Below are positions 1 to 6,722 of a stretch of DNA of 64,000 nucleotides, one piece after another. A model generated the notes under the pieces. The model made no database searches. It was given only the letters and a program-made list of their open reading frames with translations, and had not been told where the DNA came from. Location of the stretch: positions 62,001 to 126,000 of the forward strand of contig JANQSO010000004.1 of NCBI GenBank assembly GCA_028284005.1, given 5' to 3'. Origin of the DNA: Flavobacteriaceae bacterium. Its GTDB lineage: Bacteria > Bacteroidota > Bacteroidia > Flavobacteriales > Flavobacteriaceae. How positions within the stretch are numbered: the first letter of the stretch is position 1; the number at the start of each line of letters is the position of its first letter. The translations under genes and the position numbers were made by a program.

Positions 1-253
1 TCTCAATAAATTGACGGATATCGAAACATCGGTAGAAGCATTGACAAGACTAAAAAAGGTTTTCGCAATCTCAACAACTTCAATTGAGGAAGGTACTCCG
101 GCCGACCTTACGCTCTTCAACCCGGACCATGAATGGACTTTCTCTGAAGATGATATTATCTCCACATCGAAGAATGCAGCACTGTTGAACAGCAGATTAA
201 AAGGAAAAGCATACGGAATATATGCTGGTAAAAAACTGGTCATCAACAACTAA
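1..253 (+). CDS. pyrC: Dihydroorotase/amidohydrolase, C-terminal fragment
   Basis: The reading frame is open from the first bases and ends at TAA 251-253, so this is the 3' end of a gene that starts upstream of the window. About 83 residues remain. The pattern 'GTPADLTLFNPDHEW' followed by 'SKNAALLNSRLKGKAYGIY' is the C-terminal strand-and-tail of dihydroorotase-like cyclic amidohydrolases, the enzymes that close carbamoyl-aspartate to dihydroorotate in pyrimidine synthesis. The metal ligands lie in the missing part. The TTG at 11 is internal and not the start. The stop shares one base with the next ATG (TAATG), which suggests translational coupling. The exact amidohydrolase subfamily is inferred from this tail only. 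Confidence 0.7.
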   Translation, partial: LNKLTDIETSVEALTRLKKVFAISTTSIEEGTPADLTLFNPDHEWTFSEDDIISTSKNAALLNSRLKGKAYGIYAGKKLVINN

Positions 254-564
254 TGAGTAATACACCTCCCGGAAAGAACAAGGCTATAATTGCATACATC
301 ACCTTTATTGGAATGTTGATCGCTTATTTCATGAATAGAGACGAAAAACATGAATTCGCCACATGGCACATTAAAAATATGTTTGGATTAGTGGTCCTGC
401 TCTTTTGTTCACTTGCACTGCAAAATTATGCTATCGGTTTTTATATTTACTGGGTATCGGTGGCTCTATGGGTCTTTTCGCTGTTAATGGCATTAACTAA
501 CAAACAACAAGCGATTCCATTTTTAAGTGAGAAATTTCAGACGTGGTTTACATTTTTGGATTAG
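253..564 (+). CDS. Small three-helix membrane protein (DUF4870/Tic20-like)
   Basis: This 103-residue protein has three hydrophobic segments at roughly residues 10-27, 43-60 and 64-82, and no signal peptide. A short loop, 'MNRDEKHEFATWHIKNMFG', sits between helices 1 and 2. The same arrangement (charged loop, then H-x-x-x-x-x-G entering helix 2) occurs in the next gene, so the two are tandem paralogues. The pattern matches the DUF4870/Tic20-like family of small membrane proteins, whose function is unknown. The ATG overlaps the stop of the upstream gene by one base, so it is probably co-transcribed with it. It is shorter and more diverged than its paralogue. Confidence 0.7.
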   Translation: MSNTPPGKNKAIIAYITFIGMLIAYFMNRDEKHEFATWHIKNMFGLVVLLFCSLALQNYAIGFYIYWVSVALWVFSLLMALTNKQQAIPFLSEKFQTWFTFLD

Positions 565-613
565 ATATGGTATCTTTAAGAAATCTAACTTAATACTAAC
601 GTAAATTTTTATT

Positions 614-952
614 ATGACAGAAACTTCTTCAGACAATGGAAAAACAGTAGGTATTATCGCTTATTTATGGCTAATTGGCTGGGTAATTGCCTTAATTATG
701 CATAATGATAAAAAAACTGAACTAGGAGCATTTCATGTAAGACAAGCTTTGGGTCTTATGATCTTGTGGATCATTGTATCGATTATAAATTTTGTTCTTG
801 GAATAGCTGGAATACCATTTGTTGGGTATATTTTTTCTCTTGGTCTTTTAGTCCTGTGGATTTTGGCTTTTATTGGAGCAATTCAAGGCGAAAAAAAATT
901 ACTTCCGGTTCTTGGCGCACAATTTCAAGATTGGTTCAAAGGAATTGGATAA
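614..952 (+). CDS. Small three-helix membrane protein (DUF4870-like)
   Basis: This 112-residue protein has a short polar N-terminus and hydrophobic helices at about 11-30, 44-63 and 67-88. The conserved loop 'MHNDKKTELGAFHVRQALG' resembles DUF4870 members, in which a helix-flanking F-H-x-R-Q-A-x-G motif is typical. It is a paralogue of the gene ending at 564, with a 49-base gap. The C-terminus 'LPVLGAQFQDWFKGIG' parallels 'IPFLSEKFQTWFTFLD' of that neighbour. No enzymatic motif is visible; the inner membrane is the expected location. A hairpin with a T-rich tail follows at 976-1011. Confidence 0.75.
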   Translation: MTETSSDNGKTVGIIAYLWLIGWVIALIMHNDKKTELGAFHVRQALGLMILWIIVSIINFVLGIAGIPFVGYIFSLGLLVLWILAFIGAIQGEKKLLPVLGAQFQDWFKGIG

Positions 953-975
953 AAATTTATAAAATATTTAATCTG

Positions 976-1011
976 AAAGATGCTGCTTTTAAAGTGGCAT
1001 CTTTTATTTTT
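976..1011 (+). terminator. Hairpin terminator after the DUF4870-like gene
   Basis: An 8-bp inverted repeat (AAAGATGC at 976-983, GCATCTTT at 997-1004) is followed by a T-rich run. The T-run overlaps the -7 element proposed for the esterase gene at 1017. Confidence 0.5.
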
Positions 1012-1012
1012 G
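1005..1012 (+). promoter_or_regulatory. TAnnTTTG -7 element close to the esterase ATG
   Basis: TATTTTTG matches the Bacteroidota -7 consensus. It ends only four bases before the ATG at 1017, which would give a leaderless or near-leaderless mRNA. The match lies in the T-tail of a terminator, so it could be fortuitous. Confidence 0.4.
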
Positions 1013-1016
1013 GGCC

Positions 1017-1676
1017 ATGGAAAAACAGTCCCTGCTTTTAGAGCATAATTATAAAGCTTCTGAAAAAACCTCTGGAAAATTACCAGCTATCATCATGCTA
1101 CACGGATTTGGAAGTGATGAGAACGATCTGTTTTCGTTTGCAACTGAATTGCCTGCAGGTTACCATATCATTTCATTAAAAGCGCCTATTCCAATGCAGC
1201 CTTACGGAAATGCCTGGTATAATATCTATTTTGATAATACCAACGGAAAATTTAGCGATACGGAGCAAGCCATTAACTCTCGGGACCTTATTGCGAATTG
1301 TATAGATGAAATAGTGGCAAAATATAATGTTGACGAGAACAATATTACGTTATTAGGATTTAGCCAGGGAACCATTTTGAGTTTTGCAGTCGCATTAAGC
1401 TACCCGGAAAAAGTAAAAAACATAATAGGTTTAAGTGGATATATAAATGAAGACCTGCTCAAAGAAGGTTATGAAAAAAATAACTTTAACCATTTAAATA
1501 TCTACTCTTCGCATGGAAGTGTTGACCAGGTGATCCCCGTAGACTGGGCACGTAGAACAAAACCCTTTTTACAAAATTTAAAAATTGATTGTTCGTATTC
1601 TGAATTTCCCGTAGGGCACGGTGTTGCTCCACAGAATTTTTATGAATTTAAAGAATGGCTGTTACAGCATTCTTAA
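1017..1676 (+). CDS. Alpha/beta hydrolase, phospholipase/carboxylesterase family
   Basis: This is a 219-residue cytosolic serine hydrolase of the carboxylesterase/phospholipase (Abhydrolase_2) family. The oxyanion-hole region 'MLHGFGSDENDLF' is at 27-39 and the nucleophile elbow G-F-S-Q-G places Ser116. An Asp in 'SHGSVDQVIP' and a His in 'FPVGHGVAPQ' complete the triad in the expected order. Length is normal for the family. Substrates are short acyl esters or lysophospholipids in characterised relatives; the actual substrate here is unknown. The stop overlaps the convergent gene's stop by four bases. Confidence 0.85.
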   Translation: MEKQSLLLEHNYKASEKTSGKLPAIIMLHGFGSDENDLFSFATELPAGYHIISLKAPIPMQPYGNAWYNIYFDNTNGKFSDTEQAINSRDLIANCIDEIVAKYNVDENNITLLGFSQGTILSFAVALSYPEKVKNIIGLSGYINEDLLKEGYEKNNFNHLNIYSSHGSVDQVIPVDWARRTKPFLQNLKIDCSYSEFPVGHGVAPQNFYEFKEWLLQHS

Positions 1677-2170
1677 TAAGACGGATACAATAGTGAAGCT
1701 AGTGTGTTTAGCTCCATTTCATTCTCAGCATTGAATGTATATTCCAATACCATTTCACCCCAGTAGGTACCATCTGTGAAGTCTGCCAATAGCCACTTGT
1801 GATTTAAGAACTTGACTTTATTCACCCTCATTTCCCCTTCCATTCCTTCAAAGGGAACCAAAGGGTTTCCTCCTTTTACGATATTCTGTTCGTATATGGC
1901 ATCACTTACCAATGCTTCAACTGCTGCTGCTTCATATCCCGAACTTTCCAAATAGACCATGGCGTTTTCATTGCCCTGCAATGTAAAGTAATCAAGTTCT
2001 GCAACCCTTTCTGAAAGTGTATTGATGGAATCTTTGAACTTTGTTACTTTTTCGGTAAGGGAACTGATCTTTTTCTCTTGCGATTCGAAGATCGTTTTCT
2101 CATTCATATATTGAAATATAATATATAAAAGAGCAAAAAAGAACAGGTACATAAATATTTTATTCTTCAT
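1673..2170 (-). CDS. Membrane-anchored coiled-coil protein of unknown function
   Basis: The 165-residue product begins with one hydrophobic helix at about 4-21 and continues with a heptad-rich segment at about 25-62 ('ESQEKKISSLTEKVTKFK'). A soluble C-terminal domain of roughly 100 residues follows. A single-pass inner-membrane anchor with the domain in the periplasm, or the reverse, is plausible. I do not recognise the family. It starts two bases downstream of the MBL-fold hydrolase gene on the same strand, so the two form an operon. It overlaps the convergent esterase gene by four bases. Confidence 0.65.
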   Translation of the reverse strand: MKNKIFMYLFFFALLYIIFQYMNEKTIFESQEKKISSLTEKVTKFKDSINTLSERVAELDYFTLQGNENAMVYLESSGYEAAAVEALVSDAIYEQNIVKGGNPLVPFEGMEGEMRVNKVKFLNHKWLLADFTDGTYWGEMVLEYTFNAENEMELNTLASLLYPSY

Positions 2171-2172
2171 AA

Positions 2173-2949
2173 TTACAGAGTTATTTTAAGTGTATCGTAC
2201 GCTAAAAATACATTTTCAGGAAGTTGCTTGGATACTTCGTCATGAAAGCCCAGCAAATGGCTTATATGCGTTAAATAAGCTTTTTGCGGATTTACTTTCT
2301 CAATAAAGGCCAATGCTTCAGACAGATTAAAATGCGAATGATGTGGTTGCTCACGCAATGCATTTACTACCAGAACCTTTGTATTCTTTATTTTTTCGAT
2401 CTCTTCTTCAGCCATAGTTTTTACATCGGTCAAATATGTAAAACCATCTATATTAAACCCCAAAATAGGCAATGTATTGTGAAAGGCCTCTACAGGGACC
2501 ACTTTCTTTCCTCCAATAATAAATGGAGTTTCTTTATCTATTTCAATTTCAGTAATCGTAGGAGCTCCGGGATACTTGTCCTCAGTTTCAAAAATATAGG
2601 CAAAACGTTGATGTAGCGATCTAAATACTCTCTTGTGAGCGTAAAAAGGGATATCGCCATGCTTGAAGTAGAATGGCCTAATATCATCAATACCCGCAGT
2701 ATGGTCACTATGCTCATGCGTAAGTAAAACGCCATTCAAACTCGTACAATCCTCCCGTAGCATCTGTTGGCGAAAATCCGGACCTATATCAATTACATAG
2801 TTAAAATCGTCCCAACTCAACAATACAGAAACCCTCAGCCGCTTGTCCTTTAAATTTTCACTTTTGCAGACCGGATGCTCGCTGCCAATAACCGGTATTC
2901 CCTGTGAAGTTCCCGTGCCTAAAAAAGTAATAGTGAGTGGTGATTTCAT
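2173..2949 (-). CDS. MBL-fold metal-dependent hydrolase (PhnP-like)
   Basis: This is a metallo-beta-lactamase-fold hydrolase of about 258 residues. The N-terminus 'FLGTGTSQGIPVIG' and the metal-binding H-x-H-x-D-H in 'LTHEHSDHTAGIDD' are typical of the PhnP/cyclic-phosphodiesterase-like branch. Later metal ligands are visible as 'EAFHNTLP', 'YLTDVKT' and 'YLTHISH'. Members act on phosphodiester or related bonds with two metal ions; the substrate here is not deducible. The ATG at 2949 is preferred over the GTG at 2955, since 'MKSPLTITFLGTG' fits family starts. It is divergent from the conserved gene at 3033 and leads an operon with the coiled-coil gene behind it. Confidence 0.85.
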   Translation of the reverse strand: MKSPLTITFLGTGTSQGIPVIGSEHPVCKSENLKDKRLRVSVLLSWDDFNYVIDIGPDFRQQMLREDCTSLNGVLLTHEHSDHTAGIDDIRPFYFKHGDIPFYAHKRVFRSLHQRFAYIFETEDKYPGAPTITEIEIDKETPFIIGGKKVVPVEAFHNTLPILGFNIDGFTYLTDVKTMAEEEIEKIKNTKVLVVNALREQPHHSHFNLSEALAFIEKVNPQKAYLTHISHLLGFHDEVSKQLPENVFLAYDTLKITL

Positions 2950-2973
2950 TGTCACAAAAATAGTAGTATTTTT

Positions 2974-3003
2974 TTTGTTTGCCTATTGTATTTGTTACCT
3001 TTG
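2974..3003 (+). promoter_or_regulatory. Bacteroidota-type promoter (-33 TTTG, -7 TACCTTTG)
   Basis: TTTG at 2974-2977 and TACCTTTG at 2996-3003 are separated by 18 bases, near the spacing expected of the primary Bacteroidota sigma factor. The 5' UTR to the ATG at 3033 would be about 25 bases. Confidence 0.7.
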
Positions 3004-3032
3004 TTACCAGAGATATCTAATAGAAAATTGCT

Positions 3033-4490
3033 ATGCCGGAACACATTTTAGGAGATAAGGATTTTGAAAATATTCCTTCCATAAGAAGTAAGGCCCTCCG
3101 AATTAATCTTAACGAAAATATCTACGGAACTTTTGCTGAAATTGGTGCCGGACAGGAAACGGTGCGGAACTTTTTTAGGGCAGGTGGTGCTTCCGGAACC
3201 ATTGCGAAAACAATGTCTGCTTACGACAAAGATTTTAGTGATGCTATTTACGGAGAAGAAGAGGACGGTCGTTATGTTACAGAATCTCGCCTTAAAAAGA
3301 TGCTTTCTCATGAAATGGAATTGATTGAAAAGCGAATTAATAGGGAGAAACATCCCAATAAATTGTTTTTCGCTTATGCAAATACTGTAGCAACTATAGA
3401 TTTTGCAAAAAAATATAAGGGCCACGGCTGGATAGGAATTAAATATCAGGTAGCCCCGGATGGAGATTATAATGAAATTATATTACATATCCGGTTTCAT
3501 GAAAATGATGCGGTTACACAACAGATCACACTTGGAATATTAGGTGTAAACTTAATATATGGCGCATATTACAAGTATGACACTCCTAAAAAACTACTGC
3601 GTTACCTTTATGATCATATTGATAAGGATAAAATTGAAATTGATACTATTAATTTTTCCGGGCCACAGTTTGAAGAGGTAGACAACAGGTTAATGAGTTT
3701 ACAACTCATCAAGAATGGAATGACCGATGCCGTTATGTTTGGGCCGGATGGAAACAATATCCTGGCAGCTCGTATCTTATACAAAAAGAATATTTTAGCA
3801 CTTCGGGGAAGTTTTCGGCCGGTAACCAAAGTAAACATTGATATGTATGAGAAATCATACGAAATGTTTCTTAACGAAAATAAAGTAGAAAAAGAGCGTA
3901 CTGAAGTTATTTTTGAGATCACACTTTCTAATCTTCGTGCAGAAGGTGAAATAGACGAAAAAGACTTCATGAACCGGGCCAGGTTACTTTGTTCTCTGGG
4001 GCATACAGTAATGATCTCCAATTTCCAGGAATATTATAAACTGGTTGAGTACTTCTCTCGCTATACCAAAATGCGCCTGGGGCTTGCAATGGGTGTCAAC
4101 AACCTAATTGACATTTTTGATGAAAAATACTATCGTCATTTAAGTGGTGGAATCTTGGAGGCCTTCGGAAAGCTATTCTTTAAAGATCTGAAAGTGTATC
4201 TATATCCAATGAAAAATATTGGAAGCGAAGGTTATACCGACAGTGAAAACCTGAAGGTGCACCCACGTATGAAAGAATTGTACAAATTCTTTAAATACAA
4301 TGGAAAAGTTGTAGATATTAAAGACTATAACCCGGAAACACTCAATATTTTCTCTCGTGAAGTACTTACAATGATAGAAAAAGGAGAAAGTGGCTGGGAA
4401 GAAATGGTTCCTGCCGGGGTTTCAGAAATTATAAAGGAAAAGCGGTTGTTTAGTTATACGGCCGAAGAAGCCAGGCAAACATCTAATTAA
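3033..4490 (+). CDS. Conserved cytosolic protein of unknown function
   Basis: The 485-residue product has no signal peptide and no membrane segment. I recall close relatives throughout Flavobacteriaceae carrying inconsistent labels, including 'TonB-dependent receptor'; that label cannot be right, because there is no plug, barrel or export signal. Recognisable conserved stretches are 'GTFAEIGAGQETVRNFFRAG', 'FAYANTVATIDFAKKYKGHG', 'ILALRGSFRPVTKVN' and 'HLSGGILEAFGKLF'. No nucleotide-binding P-loop or metal cluster motif stands out. The gene has its own strong promoter and stands alone. It overlaps the convergent bcp gene by eight bases. Function is unknown; strong conservation suggests a core metabolic role (inference). 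Confidence 0.8.
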   Translation: MPEHILGDKDFENIPSIRSKALRINLNENIYGTFAEIGAGQETVRNFFRAGGASGTIAKTMSAYDKDFSDAIYGEEEDGRYVTESRLKKMLSHEMELIEKRINREKHPNKLFFAYANTVATIDFAKKYKGHGWIGIKYQVAPDGDYNEIILHIRFHENDAVTQQITLGILGVNLIYGAYYKYDTPKKLLRYLYDHIDKDKIEIDTINFSGPQFEEVDNRLMSLQLIKNGMTDAVMFGPDGNNILAARILYKKNILALRGSFRPVTKVNIDMYEKSYEMFLNENKVEKERTEVIFEITLSNLRAEGEIDEKDFMNRARLLCSLGHTVMISNFQEYYKLVEYFSRYTKMRLGLAMGVNNLIDIFDEKYYRHLSGGILEAFGKLFFKDLKVYLYPMKNIGSEGYTDSENLKVHPRMKELYKFFKYNGKVVDIKDYNPETLNIFSREVLTMIEKGESGWEEMVPAGVSEIIKEKRLFSYTAEEARQTSN

Positions 4491-4935
4491 GGATCTGTGA
4501 TGCGTGTTCCTTGCTTTTTACCTTATCAATAACACGAGTAACTATACCTTTTTCATTGATAACAAAAGTGATACGGTGGATTCCGTCAAAGATTCTACCC
4601 ATAAACTTTTTAGGCCCCCAAACACCGAAGGCGTTAATAACTTCTTTATCAGTATCTGCTAAAAGCGGGTATGGGAATTTGAATTTTTCTTTAAAATTCT
4701 TTTGTTTTCTTTGTGTATCCTTACTCACCCCAAGTATCTCATAGCCCTCGTCTTGCAATACTTTATAGTTATCTCTAAGGTTACAAGCCTCTACAGTACA
4801 AGTAGGTGTATTGGCAGCAGGATAGAAAAAAACAACCAATTTCTTTCCTGAATAGTCTGATAGTGTTACCGTATTCCCGTCCTGATCTGTTGCTATAAAA
4901 TTTGGAACCTTATCCCCTGCTTTTAATGTTTTCAT
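4483..4935 (-). CDS. bcp: Thioredoxin-dependent thiol peroxidase Bcp
   Basis: This is a 150-residue atypical 2-Cys peroxiredoxin of the BCP/PrxQ class that reduces hydroperoxides in the cytosol using thioredoxin. The peroxidatic cysteine is Cys46 in 'YPAANTPTCTVEACNL' and the resolving Cys51 lies five residues later, the classic BCP spacing. The family usually has 'PGCTxEAC'; here the Gly is replaced by Thr, a mild variation. Length is typical. It is a single-gene unit, divergent from nth with only 31 bases between the starts, and it overlaps the convergent gene at 4490 by eight bases. Confidence 0.95.
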   Translation of the reverse strand: MKTLKAGDKVPNFIATDQDGNTVTLSDYSGKKLVVFFYPAANTPTCTVEACNLRDNYKVLQDEGYEILGVSKDTQRKQKNFKEKFKFPYPLLADTDKEVINAFGVWGPKKFMGRIFDGIHRITFVINEKGIVTRVIDKVKSKEHASQILN

Positions 4936-4941
4936 TTAGCT

Positions 4942-4949
4942 TATTTTTG
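4942..4949 (+). promoter_or_regulatory. TAnnTTTG -7 element for nth
   Basis: TATTTTTG sits 17 bases before the nth ATG at 4967, the distance seen for other leadered genes in this window. Confidence 0.6.
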
Positions 4950-4966
4950 CGTAAAAGTAAATAAAA

Positions 4967-5623
4967 ATGACCAAGCAGGAAAAGGTAAATTTTGTTATTG
5001 AAACATTAAATCGATTATACCCGGAGGTTCCCATTCCATTGGAGCATAAAGACCCCTACACTTTGCTGATTGCCGTATTGTTATCAGCACAAAGCACAGA
5101 CGTACGTGTAAACCAGATCACACCTTTGCTATTTAAGATAGCAGATAACCCTTATGACATGGTAAAACTGTCTGTGGAAGAGATCAAAGAAATTATAAAA
5201 CCCGTTGGGTTATCTCCTATGAAATCAAAGGGGATCCATGGCCTTTCCAAAATTTTAATTGAAAAATATGACGGAAAAGTTCCGGCCGATCTTGAAGCTC
5301 TGGAATCATTTCCTGCCGTGGGCCATAAAACAGCAAGTGTAGTAATGTCACAGGCATTCAATATTCCTGCATTTCCGGTGGATACACATATTCACAGATT
5401 AATGTACCGTTGGGGGTTTTCCAATGGTAAAAATGTGGTTCAGACCGAGAGAGATGCAAAAAGATTGTTCCCAAAAGACCTATGGAACAAGCTACACCTA
5501 CAGATAATTTGGTACGGAAGGCAATATTCGCAGGCCCGCGGATGGGATTTGGAAAAAGATACCATCACAAAAAAAATTGGGCGAAAATCTGTCCTTAATG
5601 AATATCACAAAAAGAAAAAGTAA
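4967..5623 (+). CDS. nth: Endonuclease III-like DNA glycosylase lacking the 4Fe-4S motif
   Basis: This 218-residue base-excision-repair glycosylase/AP lyase removes oxidised pyrimidines. The helix-hairpin-helix ends in 'LESFPAVGHKTASVV', placing the catalytic lysine at Lys121, and the catalytic aspartate is Asp139 in 'FPVDTHIHR'. In most Nth proteins the C-terminus carries C-x6-C-x2-C-x5-C for a 4Fe-4S cluster. Here that region reads 'YGRQYSQARGWDLEKD' and the whole protein contains no cysteine. The glycosylase core is otherwise intact and of normal length, so this is not a pseudogene. A strong terminator follows. Family assignment is firm; activity without the cluster is an inference. Confidence 0.9.
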   Translation: MTKQEKVNFVIETLNRLYPEVPIPLEHKDPYTLLIAVLLSAQSTDVRVNQITPLLFKIADNPYDMVKLSVEEIKEIIKPVGLSPMKSKGIHGLSKILIEKYDGKVPADLEALESFPAVGHKTASVVMSQAFNIPAFPVDTHIHRLMYRWGFSNGKNVVQTERDAKRLFPKDLWNKLHLQIIWYGRQYSQARGWDLEKDTITKKIGRKSVLNEYHKKKK

Positions 5624-5637
5624 TTTTCGGATATAAA

Positions 5638-5665
5638 AAAACCCCGAAAAAAATTTCGGGGTTTT
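5638..5665 (+). terminator. Bidirectional terminator between nth and the 50-residue ORF
   Basis: A GC-rich inverted repeat (ACCCCGAAA / TTTCGGGGT) is flanked by an A-run on the left and T-run on the right, so it can serve nth on the + strand and the small ORF on the - strand. Confidence 0.85.
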
Positions 5666-5672
5666 CCAAAGT

Positions 5673-5825
5673 TTAGTTTAGAAGTGCTTCAAACTTCAAT
5701 TTATTATAATCTATAACACTTAAAGCCTTCGAGTAATCCAGAAGAAACCTAATAGTTTCCTCTTTTGGAAGCATTTCTTTATTCACGCGCTCCAGACGTG
5801 AGGTTTCAGAGTACATTTTTTGCAT
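5673..5825 (-). CDS. Conserved small protein, 50 residues
   Basis: The ORF runs from ATG at 5825 to TAA at 5673 and encodes a charged, helix-prone 50-residue protein beginning 'MQKMYSETSRLERVNKEM'. It contains 'LPKEETIRFLLDYSKALSV' and ends 'FEALLN'. It has no cysteine, membrane segment or signal peptide. It lies 58 bases downstream of the ECF sigma-factor gene on the same strand and is followed at once by a strong terminator. Both facts support a real gene in that transcription unit. I recall similar short proteins in other flavobacteria but cannot verify this. A second ATG four codons in is an equally possible start. No function can be proposed from sequence. Confidence 0.65.
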   Translation of the reverse strand: MQKMYSETSRLERVNKEMLPKEETIRFLLDYSKALSVIDYNKLKFEALLN

Positions 5826-5883
5826 AGAACGTAATTTTGAGGTTAATGTTACCTAATAACGCCGCAAAAAATGGTTTATTGTA

Positions 5884-6468
5884 TTAGTTTGTTAATATAA
5901 TATTGTGTTTATCAATAACTTTACGCAGGTTGATAAGTGCGTATCGCATTCTACCCAGTGCCGTATTGATGCTCACCCCTGTTTGTTCACTAATTTCCTT
6001 AAAACTCATGTCCTTGTAAATACGCATTACCAACACTTGTTTTTGATCTTCAGGGAGTTCTTCAATTAAACGCCGCACATCGCTTTCCACCTGCCCTTTT
6101 ATCATTCTTTTCTCTACATTTAAAGCTCCGTCCGAAAGCACCGAAAAAATATTGAAATCATCATTGTTTTCAAATTTCGGCATGCGGTTGTTCTTTCTGA
6201 AATGGTCTATTACCAAATTATGGGCGATACGCATTACCCAGGGAAGAAATTTTCCTTCCTCATTGTAAGCACCACGTTTTAAAGTTTTTATAACTTTAAT
6301 AAAGGTATCCTGAAAAATATCTTCAGCAACATCGCGATCAAATACTTTGGAATAGATAAAACTGTAAATTCTTTGTTTGTGACGGGTAACTAGTTCACAA
6401 AGAGCAGATTCATTGCCATTCATATAGGCGCTTACTAAAAGCGCATCTGTGGTGGGACTTTGCTTCAT
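5884..6468 (-). CDS. ECF-type RNA polymerase sigma-70 factor
   Basis: The 194-residue protein has the two-domain ECF layout. Region 2 spans about 28-95, with 'AEDIFQDTFIKVIKTL' and 'LPWVMRIAHNLVIDHFRK'. Region 4 spans about 130-185, with 'LPEDQKQVLVMRIYKDMSF' and the helix-turn-helix 'KEISEQTGVSINTALGRMR'. It directs RNA polymerase to a regulon that cannot be read from the sequence. No anti-sigma gene is adjacent; the only downstream partner is a 50-residue ORF. It is divergent from uvrA across 254 bases. Confidence 0.93.
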   Translation of the reverse strand: MKQSPTTDALLVSAYMNGNESALCELVTRHKQRIYSFIYSKVFDRDVAEDIFQDTFIKVIKTLKRGAYNEEGKFLPWVMRIAHNLVIDHFRKNNRMPKFENNDDFNIFSVLSDGALNVEKRMIKGQVESDVRRLIEELPEDQKQVLVMRIYKDMSFKEISEQTGVSINTALGRMRYALINLRKVIDKHNIILTN

Positions 6469-6499
6469 ATCAATACTTTTTAAAAATAAACAACTATCA

Positions 6500-6516
6500 T
6501 TTTTGGTTGCTTAGTT
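6500..6516. other. 17-base motif shared with two later 3' regions
   Basis: TTTTTGGTTGCTTAGTT lies upstream of the sigma-factor gene, in opposite orientation to it. It differs by one base from a 17-mer found after both repeat-protein genes (11179-11195 and 12629-12645). Meaning unknown. Confidence 0.35.
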
Positions 6517-6686
6517 GCTATGTTTTAGAATTTTAAAAGTAGTAATATGCTATAGGCGATTTCTTTTATAAATGACGTTAAGTGGGGTAAATATAACAAC
6601 AAAGAATATACAATTCCAAAAAAATGGGGGTTTTTTCTTAAAAAAAATATAATATCCGGAAGTGTGTATTCCAGAAATCTATATAG

Positions 6687-6694
6687 TATCTTTG
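6687..6694 (+). promoter_or_regulatory. TAnnTTTG -7 element for uvrA
   Basis: TATCTTTG lies 28 bases before the uvrA TTG start. No convincing -33 TTTG is visible. Confidence 0.6.
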
Positions 6695-6722
6695 CAAAAT
6701 TCTACCAAATAACTAGGGAAAA

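Noticed and set aside
766-1041. A 91-residue ORF overlapping the DUF4870-like gene
   Set aside because: It is out of frame with a clear membrane-protein gene and has tryptophan- and cysteine-rich composition typical of a shadow frame.
3033-4490. TonB-dependent receptor label for the conserved protein
   Set aside because: It has no signal peptide, plug domain or barrel strands; the real receptor is at 33796-36276.
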